Source: ZC4RG35 sp041747855
GTDB taxonomy: Bacteria > Actinomycetota > Acidimicrobiia > Spongiisociales > ZC4RG35
Reading direction: 5' to 3'
DNA: 64,000 nucleotides
Assembly: GCA_041747855.1 (NCBI GenBank)
Contig: JBGTEJ010000055.1
Span: 62,001 to 126,000 of the forward strand
Translations under genes and position numbers: made by a program
Notes under the pieces: model-generated
Databases searched by the model: none
Told to the model about the DNA's origin: nothing
The model's input: the letters and a program-made list of their open reading frames with translations, nothing else
Shown: piece after piece, positions 7,309 to 15,911 of the stretch
Layout of the letters: each line of letters starts with the position of its first letter
Position numbering within the stretch: position 1 is the first letter of the stretch

Positions 7309-9921
7309 TCATGCGCCATGGCACCGTTTGTACTTCTTGCCGCTTCCGCAGGGACACGCGTCGTTCCTACCGATCTTGTCCGACGTTGCCGGGGTCTTTG
7401 AGGCGGTCACTCCTGTGGGAGCCGCCTCGACACGTTGCGGTTGGGTGTTGGGCTGGGCAACTTCGACACGGAACAGATATCGGACCGAGTCCCGTTTGAT
7501 CGATTCGACCATGTCGGTGAACATGTCGAAGCCCTCTCGCCGGTACTCGGACAGGGGGTCCCGCTGGCCCATCGCTCGAAGACCGATCCCGGCCCTGAGG
7601 TAGTCCATCTCCGACAAATGCTCGCGCCACTTGTTGTCGATCACAGAGAGCATCACTGACTTCTCGACGGCCTTCAGAAGCTCGGGGCCCAGCTGTTCGC
7701 CCCGCGCCTCGTAGGCTGCCAGCGCCTCATCGACGGCAAAGTCGGCCACGTCGTCAGGGTTGGTGCCGCGCTCGAACATGGCCGCGGTGATGGTGGTCGG
7801 GTAATAGAGGGCCAACTCGCGCTCGACAGACTCCCAGTCCCAGTCGGCGGCCGGAGTGTCCTCGTTGATGTACTCGTCGACCGTGGCGAGGATCACATCG
7901 GTGATCCAGTCAGCTATCAGGTCCTCTTCGGACATCCCCTCGAGAATCGCCCGTCGCCACTTGTAGATGCTCTCGCGCTGCGAGTTCATGACTTCGTCGA
8001 ATTTGAGAACGTTCTTACGTATCTCGAAGTTCTGCGACTCGACCTGGCCTTGGGCCCGCTCAATCGACTTGTCGACCATGCGGGCCTCGATCGGCTGGTC
8101 GTCGGGGATTCGCAGCCGGGCCATCATCCCGGAGACCCACTCGCCCTGGAACCGGCGCATCAGATCGTCCTCCAGTGAGAGGAAGAACCGACTCTCACCG
8201 GGGTCACCTTGGCGTCCCGATCGTCCTCTCAGCTGGTTGTCGATCCGTCGCGAATCGTGCCGCTCGGTGCCGACCACATACAGACCCCCCGCCTCCACCA
8301 CTTCGTTGCGGGCGGGTTCGATCTGCTCTTCGAACTCATCGTTCAGCTTCTTCTCGAGTTCATCGTACGACGGGTCGTCAGGAGTGATCCCGCGACGTTT
8401 GAGCTCGGCTTTGGCCATGCCGTCGGGATTGCCACCAAGCCTGATGTCGACGCCACGTCCGGCCATGTTCGTGGCCACGGTCACAGCACCCGGCCGACCC
8501 GCCTGAGCGATGATCTCCGCCTCCCTGGCGTGGGCTTTGGCGTTGAGCACCTCGTGGCGGATGCCTTCCTTCGCAAGCAGTTTCGATAGGGTCTCGGACC
8601 TCTCGATGGACACCGTTCCGAGCAGGACCGGCTGTCCATTCTCATGGCGTGCCTTCACGTCCTGGACCACGGCGTGGAACTTTCCGGCTTCGGTCTTGAA
8701 CACCACGTCACCCTGATCGATCCTGGACACCGGTCGGTTGGTGGGGATCTCAATGACTTCGAGACGATAGATCTGGGACAACTCGGCCGCCTCAGTCTGA
8801 GCGGTACCGGTCATCCCGGCGAGCTTGTCGTAGAGCCTGAAGTAGTTCTGGAGTGTGATCGTCGCCAGCGTTTGATTCTCTTGTTTGATGGCCACGCCCT
8901 CTTTGGCTTCGAGAGCCTGATGCAACCCGTCGGAGTAGCGGCGACCTTCGAGAACACGTCCGGTGAACTCATCGACGATCTTGACTTCACCACGATCCAT
9001 CAGATAGTCGACATCCTTCTTGTACAGAGTCTCAGCTTTCAAAGCGGTCTCCAGATGGTGAACGAAGTCGACTGCGGCATGGTCGTAGAGGTTTTCCACG
9101 CCAAGTATCTGTTCCACCCGGGACACACCCTCTTCAGTGGTCATCACCTGTCGTTTCCGTTCGTCGACCACATAATGAACTTCACCTTGGAGTCGGCGGG
9201 CAATCTTGGCGAAATCTCGATACCAGCGCGCGGTATCGGCTACCTGGCCCGAGATGATGAGCGGGGTCCGTGCCTCGTCGATCAAGATGGAGTCGACTTC
9301 GTCCACGATGGCATATCCGTGTCCTCTCTGGACACGATCAGCAGCTGCCATGGCCATGTTGTCTCGCAGATAATCGAACCCGAATTCGTTGTTGGTTCCG
9401 TATGTGATGTCTGATCCGTAAGCGCCGTGCCGCAAGGCGGTCGGCATGCTGTTCTGGATGAGACCGACACTCAGCCCCAGGAACCGGTAGACGACACCCA
9501 TCCACTCGGCGTCACGACCTGCCAGGTAGTCGTTGACGGTGACCATGTGGACGCCTTGCCCGGCGAGTGCGTTCAGGTAAGCCGGCATCGTGGACACCAG
9601 GGTCTTACCTTCACCGGTGCGCATCTCCGCCACCATTCCCTTGTGCAGGGCGGCAGCGCCGATCACCTGGACGTCGTAGTGGCGCTGACCCAGGGATCGA
9701 CGGGCAGCCTCTCTTACCGCGGCAAAAGCCTCGACCTGGAGGTCCTCCAGGGTGGCTCCATTGGCGAGTCGTTCCTTGAACCCGACAGTCGATGCGGCAA
9801 GCTCACTGTCGTTATAGGCTTCGAATCGGGGCTCGAGCTCGTTGACCGCCCGGACGATCCCCTCGAACTGTTTGAGGGTCTTTCCTTCGCCTACGCGAAG
9901 GACTTTTTGAAGGATGGGCAT
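7309..9921 (-). CDS. secA: preprotein translocase ATPase SecA
   Basis: 870 residues; the motor that drives preproteins through SecYEG. Walker A is MRTGEGKT (about 100-107). Other landmarks are the DEVDSILIDEAR helicase motif (about 206), TNMAGRGVDIRLGGNPDGMAKAEL, 'GLYVVGTERHDSRRIDNQLRGRSGRQGDPG', and a C-terminal zinc-binding SEC-C motif (CPCGSGKKYKRCHG) that contacts SecB or ribosomes. Full length and intact. The ATG at 9921 has no clear Shine-Dalgarno (a C-rich leader precedes it), so initiation may be leaderless or weak. It is followed by the hairpin repeats and then prfB. Confidence 0.97.
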   Translation of the reverse strand: MPILQKVLRVGEGKTLKQFEGIVRAVNELEPRFEAYNDSELAASTVGFKERLANGATLEDLQVEAFAAVREAARRSLGQRHYDVQVIGAAALHKGMVAEMRTGEGKTLVSTMPAYLNALAGQGVHMVTVNDYLAGRDAEWMGVVYRFLGLSVGLIQNSMPTALRHGAYGSDITYGTNNEFGFDYLRDNMAMAAADRVQRGHGYAIVDEVDSILIDEARTPLIISGQVADTARWYRDFAKIARRLQGEVHYVVDERKRQVMTTEEGVSRVEQILGVENLYDHAAVDFVHHLETALKAETLYKKDVDYLMDRGEVKIVDEFTGRVLEGRRYSDGLHQALEAKEGVAIKQENQTLATITLQNYFRLYDKLAGMTGTAQTEAAELSQIYRLEVIEIPTNRPVSRIDQGDVVFKTEAGKFHAVVQDVKARHENGQPVLLGTVSIERSETLSKLLAKEGIRHEVLNAKAHAREAEIIAQAGRPGAVTVATNMAGRGVDIRLGGNPDGMAKAELKRRGITPDDPSYDELEKKLNDEFEEQIEPARNEVVEAGGLYVVGTERHDSRRIDNQLRGRSGRQGDPGESRFFLSLEDDLMRRFQGEWVSGMMARLRIPDDQPIEARMVDKSIERAQGQVESQNFEIRKNVLKFDEVMNSQRESIYKWRRAILEGMSEEDLIADWITDVILATVDEYINEDTPAADWDWESVERELALYYPTTITAAMFERGTNPDDVADFAVDEALAAYEARGEQLGPELLKAVEKSVMLSVIDNKWREHLSEMDYLRAGIGLRAMGQRDPLSEYRREGFDMFTDMVESIKRDSVRYLFRVEVAQPNTQPQRVEAAPTGVTASKTPATSDKIGRNDACPCGSGKKYKRCHGA

Positions 9922-9973
9922 TGGGGGCCGATTCTACCGGCCCCGGGTATTTGAACGAGTCAGCCGCTCCCGC

Positions 9974-10621
9974 TCAACGCCGGAGGAGACCCTCTCTCTG
10001 TGCCCATTGCACCGCCTCGAACCTCGACTTCAGTCCTAGCTTGTCGAGGATGTTGCGCACGTGGTTTCTCACCGTGTTCTCAGAGATGTAGAGCTTGTCT
10101 GCGATCTCCTTGGAGGTGAGCCCCTCGCCGACCATCCCGAGTATCTCAAGTTCCCGCCCGGTCAGCTCGGGCGCCCGATTCATCGTCAACCCGTTGTGTT
10201 TGAGGAGGCTTCTCAGGGCGGTGAAGAGCTTGCCACCCATGGCGGGAGAGACCGCGGCCCCACCTTCGAGCACATCGTTCATGGCGGCCACAAGACGGGG
10301 CAAGGGGGTGTCCTTGGTCATGTATCCGGAGGCGCCCGCCTTGACCGCGGCGAGAAGGTCCTCCGACGACTCGCTGGCGGTCAGCAACACCACCCTCGTC
10401 CTCGGGCTGACCTTGACGATGGTGGACACCACTTCGAGTCCCGACATGCCCGGCATCAAGAGGTCGAGCATCACCAGGTCGGGCTCGTGTTCACGGGTCA
10501 AGTCGATGCCGTTCATCGCATCGGCGGCGACCCCGACCACATTGAAGCCCTCCTGATGGAAGGCCGCTCGAAGCGCCTCGCGGAACAGCTCGGCGTCGTC
10601 AACGATCACAACTGATGCCAT
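9974..10621 (-). CDS. NarL/LuxR-family response regulator
   Basis: 215 residues. Receiver domain at 1-120 with the acidic pair DD (residues 8-9), the phospho-acceptor Asp in 'LVMLDLLMPGMSG' (about 55), a Thr/Ser in 'VVLLTASES' and Lys in 'TKDTPLP'. A LuxR-type helix-turn-helix follows at about 148-210 (LTGRELEILGMVGEGLTSKEIADKLYISENTVRNHVRNILDKLGLKSR). It is a DNA-binding transcriptional regulator. No histidine kinase lies nearby, so the partner is unknown. It begins 13 bases after the comF-like gene on the same strand. Confidence 0.92.
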   Translation of the reverse strand: MASVVIVDDAELFREALRAAFHQEGFNVVGVAADAMNGIDLTREHEPDLVMLDLLMPGMSGLEVVSTIVKVSPRTRVVLLTASESSEDLLAAVKAGASGYMTKDTPLPRLVAAMNDVLEGGAAVSPAMGGKLFTALRSLLKHNGLTMNRAPELTGRELEILGMVGEGLTSKEIADKLYISENTVRNHVRNILDKLGLKSRFEAVQWAQREGLLRR

Positions 10622-10634
10622 GGGTTAGGTCCCG

Positions 10635-11210
10635 TCAGATTACGGGCGGTGTCAGACTAGACACTCCTGGGGTCACGTTCGCCGCGACGGCCAAGTGAAC
10701 TCTCAGGAACCCCAGGGAGACGGCCGCGGAGAGGACGGTCGCACCTGTGGTTACAACGTCGTCCACCAGTATGACGGGGAAAGCTGGCCCTTGACCACGG
10801 TAGGCATGAACCGGGCGACGATGGTCTCCCCCAGCGCGTCTCGTTGTGTGGAGAGGACTCCTGAGCAGATTCAACACCGGTGCCCCGGTCTTTGCCGCGA
10901 TCGCAACGGCGAGGGCCATGGCGGGGTCGACACCGTATCTGAGATGTCGGCTCACCGCCCTCGGAACGGGGACTAGCGGGAGTGCCGGTATCCGCTCCGA
11001 GACCATGGCGGCGACGATCGCGGGATAGCCACCCACACCCCGGTATTTGAGATGGTGGACCAGAACCTTTGCCGGTCCGACATGCAGGAACGCGCCAACC
11101 ACACGCAGCCCACCCGGCAAGACGCGTTCGGGGGCTGGGACCAGGTAGGACCGGCACCCAGTGCAGACCACTCCCCTGCCCGATGGGCGATAGCAGACCT
11201 GACACAGCAC
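10635..11210 (-). CDS. comF: ComF-family phosphoribosyltransferase-like protein
   Basis: 191 residues. The N-terminal zinc-finger-like pair is CQVC...CTGC (residues 3-6 and 16-19), followed by a type I phosphoribosyltransferase domain with the PRPP loop 'VILVDDVVTTGAT' (about 148-160). ComF proteins are linked to DNA uptake in competent bacteria, but many actinobacterial members are uncharacterised. The usual central 'R..NQ...L...R' motif is only loosely kept ('LHTTRRAGGDHRRPV'). The start is GTG at 11210. Probably co-transcribed with the response regulator. Confidence 0.85.
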   Translation of the reverse strand: MLCQVCYRPSGRGVVCTGCRSYLVPAPERVLPGGLRVVGAFLHVGPAKVLVHHLKYRGVGGYPAIVAAMVSERIPALPLVPVPRAVSRHLRYGVDPAMALAVAIAAKTGAPVLNLLRSPLHTTRRAGGDHRRPVHAYRGQGPAFPVILVDDVVTTGATVLSAAVSLGFLRVHLAVAANVTPGVSSLTPPVI

Positions 11211-11293
11211 ATTGCCGAAACTACAGGTCGCCGGTCAACTCGAAAAGGTGATTGTCAGCCCGCTACAACTCTCGGCCAGGAGAAACTCCCAGG

Positions 11294-12544
11294 TCAGTGG
11301 GTGCCTTCCTGCCATCCGCTCAAGTAGTCGATCTGGTCAGAGGTCAGAACGTCGAGGCCCCCACCCAAGTGACTGAGCTTGATGGTGGCCACCATCTCGT
11401 CGATCTCTCTCGGCAGGGTGTAGATCTGGGCCTCGAGTTTGCCTTGATTCTGGATCAAGTACTCGGCAGCGAGAGCCTGGTTCGAAAAGGACATATCCAT
11501 AACGTCAGCCGGGTGTCCCTCAGCAGCACCCAGGTTCACCAAGCGGCCCTCGGCAATCACCAGGATGCGCCGACCGTCCTCGAGTTCGAACTCCTCGAGA
11601 TTGTTACGGATCGGACGACGGGCCACCGACCTGGCCCGGAGCAGCGCGAGGTCGATCTCGATGTCGAAATGCCCCGAATTTGCCAGGATCGCACCGTCCT
11701 TGAGGCGGTCGAAGTGCTCCCCACGGAGCACGTGCTTGTTGCCTGTGACGGTTATGAAGACATCTCCGATCGCGGCCGCCTCCAGACCAGTCATCACCCG
11801 GAAGCCGTCCATTGCCGCCTCCAGGGCTCGCACTGGATCGACTTCGACGACGATGACTTTCGCACCCATCCCGTCGGCCCGATCGGCCACTCCACGCCCG
11901 CAGTCGCCATATCCGACCACCACAACGTTGAGGCCTGCGAGTAGAACGTTGGTGGCCCGGATCACACCGTCGAGGGTGGATTGACCGGTGCCGTACCTGT
12001 TGTCGAACAGGTGCTTCGTCGCTGAATCGTTGACCGCTACCACCGGTACCCGGAGGGTCCCGTCTGCGGCCATCGCCTTGAGACGGATCACCCCTGTGGT
12101 GGTCTCCTCGGTCGAACCGATGACCTCGATGTCCCTGCGATCGGTATGGAGAAGGGTCGCCAGATCGGCACCATCGTCCATGGTCACCGCCGGGGCATAG
12201 TCGAGGACCGCATTGATGTGCTTGTAGTAGGTATCCGAGTCCTCACCCCGGATTGCAAACACCGGAATCCCTTCCGCCACCAATGCGGCCGCCACGTCGT
12301 CCTGGGTCGACAGAGGGTTCGAGGCGCAGAGCAATGGCTCGGCGCCCCCGTCACGGAGGGCCAGCATCAGGTTGGCCGTCTCGGCAGTCACATGCAGGCA
12401 AGCCGCCACGATGTGACCCTCGAGTGGGCGCTCGGCAAGGAACCGATCCCGGACTGTCTGGAGGACAGGCATCCTCCGACCGGCCCAGGCCACACGCCGG
12501 GCACCGTCTTCGGCAAGCATTTCGTTGGCAATGTCGTAATTCAA
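11294..12544 (-). CDS. ahcY: adenosylhomocysteinase (SAH hydrolase), short form
   Basis: 416 residues; reversibly hydrolyses S-adenosylhomocysteine to adenosine and homocysteine, recycling the product of methylation. Signatures: 'HVTAETANLM', 'NPLSTQDDVAA', the Lys-containing 'NDSATKHLFDNRYGTGQS', the NAD-binding GYGDCGRG, 'TVTGNKHV', 'NSGHFDIEI' and the C-terminal 'LTSDQIDYLSGW'. It lacks the roughly 40-residue insertion and C-terminal extension of the mycobacterial/eukaryotic enzyme and resembles the short archaeal/Thermotoga type. The start is TTG at 12544: AAGGAG lies 7 bases upstream and TTGA overlaps the stop of the isomerase gene, indicating translational coupling. Confidence 0.95.
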   Translation of the reverse strand: MNYDIANEMLAEDGARRVAWAGRRMPVLQTVRDRFLAERPLEGHIVAACLHVTAETANLMLALRDGGAEPLLCASNPLSTQDDVAAALVAEGIPVFAIRGEDSDTYYKHINAVLDYAPAVTMDDGADLATLLHTDRRDIEVIGSTEETTTGVIRLKAMAADGTLRVPVVAVNDSATKHLFDNRYGTGQSTLDGVIRATNVLLAGLNVVVVGYGDCGRGVADRADGMGAKVIVVEVDPVRALEAAMDGFRVMTGLEAAAIGDVFITVTGNKHVLRGEHFDRLKDGAILANSGHFDIEIDLALLRARSVARRPIRNNLEEFELEDGRRILVIAEGRLVNLGAAEGHPADVMDMSFSNQALAAEYLIQNQGKLEAQIYTLPREIDEMVATIKLSHLGGGLDVLTSDQIDYLSGWQEGTH

Positions 12545-13548
12545 TCTGACTCCTTGGAAAGCAGGACCTTCAATTCTTCGATCCTGACCACCGGGACCGG
12601 ATCGACCCCGGCGTCGATAGCGAGCATCCACGACAGGAGGTCGCCCACGATCGTCAGCGACAGGAGTCGGGTCAGCACCGAATCACCACCGGATGAAACC
12701 GTGCCCACCCAGGGCAAGGCATCATGGGTCAAGGACGCAGTATGGGCAAGTCGATCATCGATCCGGTCGTGATCGCTCTCGTCGGTCAACGCCACCAGAC
12801 CAAGGATGTCCTTGGTCACGGACGACATGGCCTCCCATCCGGCGAGTTCGTTGTGGTTCAACTCGGGGAGGGGGGACCACCAGGCGGGAATCTTCGCATT
12901 CTCATTTATTTGCGCCTTCCAACGCTGTGCAACCGGGATCGAAACCGGCCCGCCGCCGTAAATGATCGGGATCCTCCCCTGAAGTCCGTCGGCAAGGCTG
13001 CGAGCCGAGTTCCAGGATCCACTACCTTCGGCGCCCTCCCGGTCGAGGAGGTCCGCCGCCTCGCGGAACGAAAAGCGCTGATCGAGGACGGCCCCTGCAC
13101 TCTCGAGGACCCTCACCACCGCACCCAACATCTGCCCTAGTGCGGCCCGTGGCTGGGTCCCAGGGTTGAGTTCCACCAGCGCCCATCTCTTCGATCTCGC
13201 CAGGTCGGCCAGGGTGCCGCCCGTTGTCACCGCGGCCACCTGGAGACCCTTCTCATGGGCGTCTAAAGCAAAATCGAGGGTCTCCTCGGTGTTACCCGAG
13301 TAGGAGGCGACGATCACCAGGGGCCGATTACGAATCGCCCAAAGAGGGACCGGGCCATAACCCTTGTGGACATGGATCCTCGATCCGGTCTGTTCCACCA
13401 GGGGCGTGACGAAGTCGCCGGCGATGCCAGACCCCCCCATCCCGGCATAAAGGATCTCGGAGTTGACTCCGAGATGGGGCACTGAGAGTTCGGCGGCCCA
13501 TCGCAACTGGTCACCCATGGATCGGATCTGAGAGAGCATGTCAGTCAT
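12541..13548 (-). CDS. bifunctional phosphoglucose/phosphomannose isomerase-like SIS protein
   Basis: 335 residues. Interconverts glucose-6-P, fructose-6-P and mannose-6-P in characterised homologues. The N-terminal SIS domain has 'GMGGSGIAGDF' (about 36-46) and the sugar-phosphate loop 'SYSGNTEETL' (about 83-92). The C-terminal SIS domain has 'LNHNELAGWE' with the catalytic His/Glu type residues. In Mycobacterium and Streptomyces the homologue also sits beside phosphomannomutase. The ATG overlaps the Trm112-like gene by 8 bases and the 3' end overlaps ahcY, so the block is one operon. Expected role: supplying mannose-6-P for GDP-mannose and glycans. Confidence 0.9.
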   Translation of the reverse strand: MTDMLSQIRSMGDQLRWAAELSVPHLGVNSEILYAGMGGSGIAGDFVTPLVEQTGSRIHVHKGYGPVPLWAIRNRPLVIVASYSGNTEETLDFALDAHEKGLQVAAVTTGGTLADLARSKRWALVELNPGTQPRAALGQMLGAVVRVLESAGAVLDQRFSFREAADLLDREGAEGSGSWNSARSLADGLQGRIPIIYGGGPVSIPVAQRWKAQINENAKIPAWWSPLPELNHNELAGWEAMSSVTKDILGLVALTDESDHDRIDDRLAHTASLTHDALPWVGTVSSGGDSVLTRLLSLTIVGDLLSWMLAIDAGVDPVPVVRIEELKVLLSKESD

Positions 13549-13720
13549 CTGAAGGGGACTCCGTTTCGGTCAAGAGCATTACCGGTATCCCCCCGCGTAC
13601 CGGGAATCGCCGACCACATATGGTGCACACCAGTCTGGAGTGCTCGTGATCCTCGACCAGGTCGCCCTTGTCAGCAGGACACACGAGAATCTTGGCAAGG
13701 GCGGGGTCAATCAGACTCAT
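13541..13720 (-). CDS. Trm112-like small zinc-ribbon protein
   Basis: 59 residues. Pattern 'KILVCPADKGDL...LVCTICGRRFPVRGGIPVML' is that of the Trm112/DUF343 family; the first knuckle has CPAD and the second CTIC, as in other actinobacterial members. Eukaryotic Trm112 activates methyltransferases; the bacterial role is unsettled. The start is ATG at 13720. It overlaps the 3' end of the phosphomannomutase gene by 14 bases and the isomerase gene by 8 bases, so it is tightly coupled to sugar-phosphate genes. Confidence 0.9.
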   Translation of the reverse strand: MSLIDPALAKILVCPADKGDLVEDHEHSRLVCTICGRRFPVRGGIPVMLLTETESPSDD

Positions 13721-15065
13721 TCAAGACCATTCTCACACGTTCGACCAGGGCAGTCAGTCCAGCTTCGGATGCAGATTCCACATTCAGTCGGAGCAAAGGC
13801 TCGGTGTTGGATCCCCGTAGATTGAACCACTCATCCCCCAAGTCCACTGTCAGCCCGTCGAGAAAGTCGAGCGTGACGCCTTCGCCTTCGAAAGATCCGG
13901 CCACTTTCGCAATGGCTCGGTCGACATCGTCGACCTTGAAGTTGATCTCGCCTGAAGCTTCATATCGTTCGACATCGGCTCGCAGGTCGCCCAAGCTCCG
14001 ACCGGACTCGCTCATGATGGCCATCAAATGGAGCATGGCGAGAGTCCCCGAATCGGCCCCGAAATTGTCCCTGAAGTAGTAGTGGGCACTGTGCTCGCCA
14101 CCGAATACAGCCCCGGTCTCGGCCATGACTGCCTTGATGAAACTGTGCCCGACTCGGGTTCGAAGAGGGACTCCCCCGGATTCACGGATTATCTCAGGGA
14201 CCGCCTTTGAGGTGATCAGATTGTGCACCACCGTGGCCCCTTGATTGGACTGGAGAAGATGGCGGGCGATCAGGGAGGTGACCGTGCTTCCTCCCAGCGC
14301 GCTCCCGCTCTCGTCGAGAAAGAACGCACGGTCGGCATCGCCGTCGAATGCCACCCCCATATCGAAACCACTCCCGGCCATGAGATCCTGAAGGTCGACC
14401 AGGTTCGCCGGGTCGAGCGGATCGGCGGGATGATTCGGGAAGGTTCCGTCCGGCTCTAGATACAGCCCGACCAACTCCATGGGCAGACGGTCGAAGACCC
14501 GGCCCACGACAACACCCGCCATTCCGTTGCCACCGTCCACGGCAACCCGGAGTGGACGCATGCCCGACCTGTCAACGATCCCGAAGAGATGGTCCACGTA
14601 GTCCTCAACCGGGTCCACACGATTGACCGATCCTGGTTCGTCAGAGCTCGCATCGTCCAGGCCGCCCCCGGCCACCACAAAGGCTTTGATTTCCTCCAAC
14701 CCGGACCCGGTGCCTATCGGGAGGGCGCCGGGACGACAGAGCTTTAGACCGTTGTAGGCGGGAGGATTGTGTGAGGCGGTGATGATTGCTCCGGCAACAC
14801 GGTTGGCCCCGGAGAAGAAGTAGACGACATCGGTCGGAACTTCACCGAGATCAACGACAGTGGCTCCCCCACCGGTTACCCCTGCCGCCAGTGCTTCGAA
14901 GAATTCTGCAGAGGTCTCCCGACAGTCCCTCCCAACCGCGACCCGGTCGAAGCCAAACACCGAGACCAGCGCCGCACCGATGCTCCGATAGGTGGCAGCG
15001 TCCAGGTCGCCGTTGTCGGTTCGACCTCGGATGTCGTACGCCTTGAATACTGCATCGGGGTTCAT
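13707..15065 (-). CDS. manB: phosphomannomutase / phosphoglucomutase
   Basis: 452 residues; interconverts hexose-6-P and hexose-1-P, here most likely mannose for GDP-mannose. Alpha-D-phosphohexomutase motifs: the catalytic phosphoserine loop 'TASHNPPAYNGLKL' (about 97-110), the Mg-binding 'FDGDADR' (about 232-238), the sugar-binding 'GEHSAHYYF' (about 313-321) and the phosphate-binding 'RGSNTEPLLRL' (about 418-428). The ATG at 15065 ('MNPDAVFKAYDIRG') was chosen because it gives the standard N-terminus. The frame remains open for another 870 bases upstream, but that part is antisense to a real glycosyltransferase. Confidence 0.94.
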   Translation of the reverse strand: MNPDAVFKAYDIRGRTDNGDLDAATYRSIGAALVSVFGFDRVAVGRDCRETSAEFFEALAAGVTGGGATVVDLGEVPTDVVYFFSGANRVAGAIITASHNPPAYNGLKLCRPGALPIGTGSGLEEIKAFVVAGGGLDDASSDEPGSVNRVDPVEDYVDHLFGIVDRSGMRPLRVAVDGGNGMAGVVVGRVFDRLPMELVGLYLEPDGTFPNHPADPLDPANLVDLQDLMAGSGFDMGVAFDGDADRAFFLDESGSALGGSTVTSLIARHLLQSNQGATVVHNLITSKAVPEIIRESGGVPLRTRVGHSFIKAVMAETGAVFGGEHSAHYYFRDNFGADSGTLAMLHLMAIMSESGRSLGDLRADVERYEASGEINFKVDDVDRAIAKVAGSFEGEGVTLDFLDGLTVDLGDEWFNLRGSNTEPLLRLNVESASEAGLTALVERVRMVLNESD

Positions 15066-15218
15066 CAGGTGAGCCAAGTCTACGACCCTGTCCGAGGCTT
15101 GGACTGTCCCCTTCAGGGGGGCAACCCTAGGCAAAGTAGGTGAACTGACACCGCTGCGTCGGCGCCCTTCGATGCCAAAGTGGGAGCCCACCATGGCCGC
15201 CGGTAGAATCCAGACCAC

Positions 15219-15911
15219 ATGACTGACGCTGTTTCGGTGGTCGTGCCCGTGTACAACGAGGCGGACTTCCTCCCCACCGGGCTTCCCCAACTCATCGACG
15301 CAGTCAAAGCCGTCACTCAGAACGCCCGGATACTCATAGTCGAGAACGGGTCGAGCGACGGGACCGCCGAGGTGGCGCGCACCGTTGGGGCAGGACATGT
15401 GGTCGAAGTGACCAGTCTCGAAAAGCCCGACTATGGGGCTGCCATGCGGCACGGGTTTCTCGAAGCCTCCGGCGCATGGGTCGTCAACTTCGACATCGAC
15501 TACTTCTCCGCCGATTTCCTCCGGACCGTCCTTGCCCAACCCGAGGATGTCGACCTGGTCATCGCCTCCAAGCGCGACCCTAACTCCCAGGACCGACGGC
15601 CAATGGTGCGAAGACTTGCCACGCTCGTTTTCAACCTCCTCCTCAGAACCATCCTGGGATCCCGTGTCAGCGACACGCACGGGATGAAAGGGTTTCGTAT
15701 AGGTCTGGTCCAGCATCTCGTCCCCGAAGTGGTCAGCACCACCGACCTGTTCGACACCGAACTGGTGATACGTGCCGAAAGGGCCGGTTACCGGATCGTG
15801 GAAGTGCCTGTCGAAGTGGTCGAGATGCGGGAAGCGAGATCGTCTCTGGTCAAGCGGGTCCCAAGGACAGTCGCCGGCCTCTTCAGGATTCGACGGGTCC
15901 TTCGATCCTGA
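15219..15911 (+). CDS. family 2 glycosyltransferase (dolichyl-phosphate-mannose-synthase-like)
   Basis: 230 residues, GT-A fold. 'VVVPVYNEADFLPTG' at the N-terminus, the nucleotide-binding 'VENGSSDGTAEVA', 'DYGAAMRHGFLEASG', and a metal-binding acidic motif 'NFDIDYFS' (DxD type, about 91-98). 'SDTHGMKGFRI' resembles the acceptor region of polyprenyl-phosphate glycosyl transferases. There are no clear TM helices; a basic C-terminal tail (RSSLVKRVPRTVAGLFRIRRVLRS) may attach to the membrane. It is divergent from phosphomannomutase, and its 3' end overlaps the convergent membrane protein gene by 29 bases. Likely makes a polyprenyl-phosphate sugar donor used by membrane transferases. Confidence 0.88.
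   Translation: MTDAVSVVVPVYNEADFLPTGLPQLIDAVKAVTQNARILIVENGSSDGTAEVARTVGAGHVVEVTSLEKPDYGAAMRHGFLEASGAWVVNFDIDYFSADFLRTVLAQPEDVDLVIASKRDPNSQDRRPMVRRLATLVFNLLLRTILGSRVSDTHGMKGFRIGLVQHLVPEVVSTTDLFDTELVIRAERAGYRIVEVPVEVVEMREARSSLVKRVPRTVAGLFRIRRVLRS

Noticed and set aside
6334..7401. Long plus-strand frame (355 codons) over prfB
   Set aside because: Antisense to prfB; its translation has no recognisable domain and it spans the repeat region. High-GC genes commonly give such antisense frames.
12545..12700. SAM/SAH riboswitch upstream of the SAH hydrolase gene
   Set aside because: The gene is translationally coupled to the isomerase with an overlapping stop/start and no intergenic space, so there is no room for a leader riboswitch.
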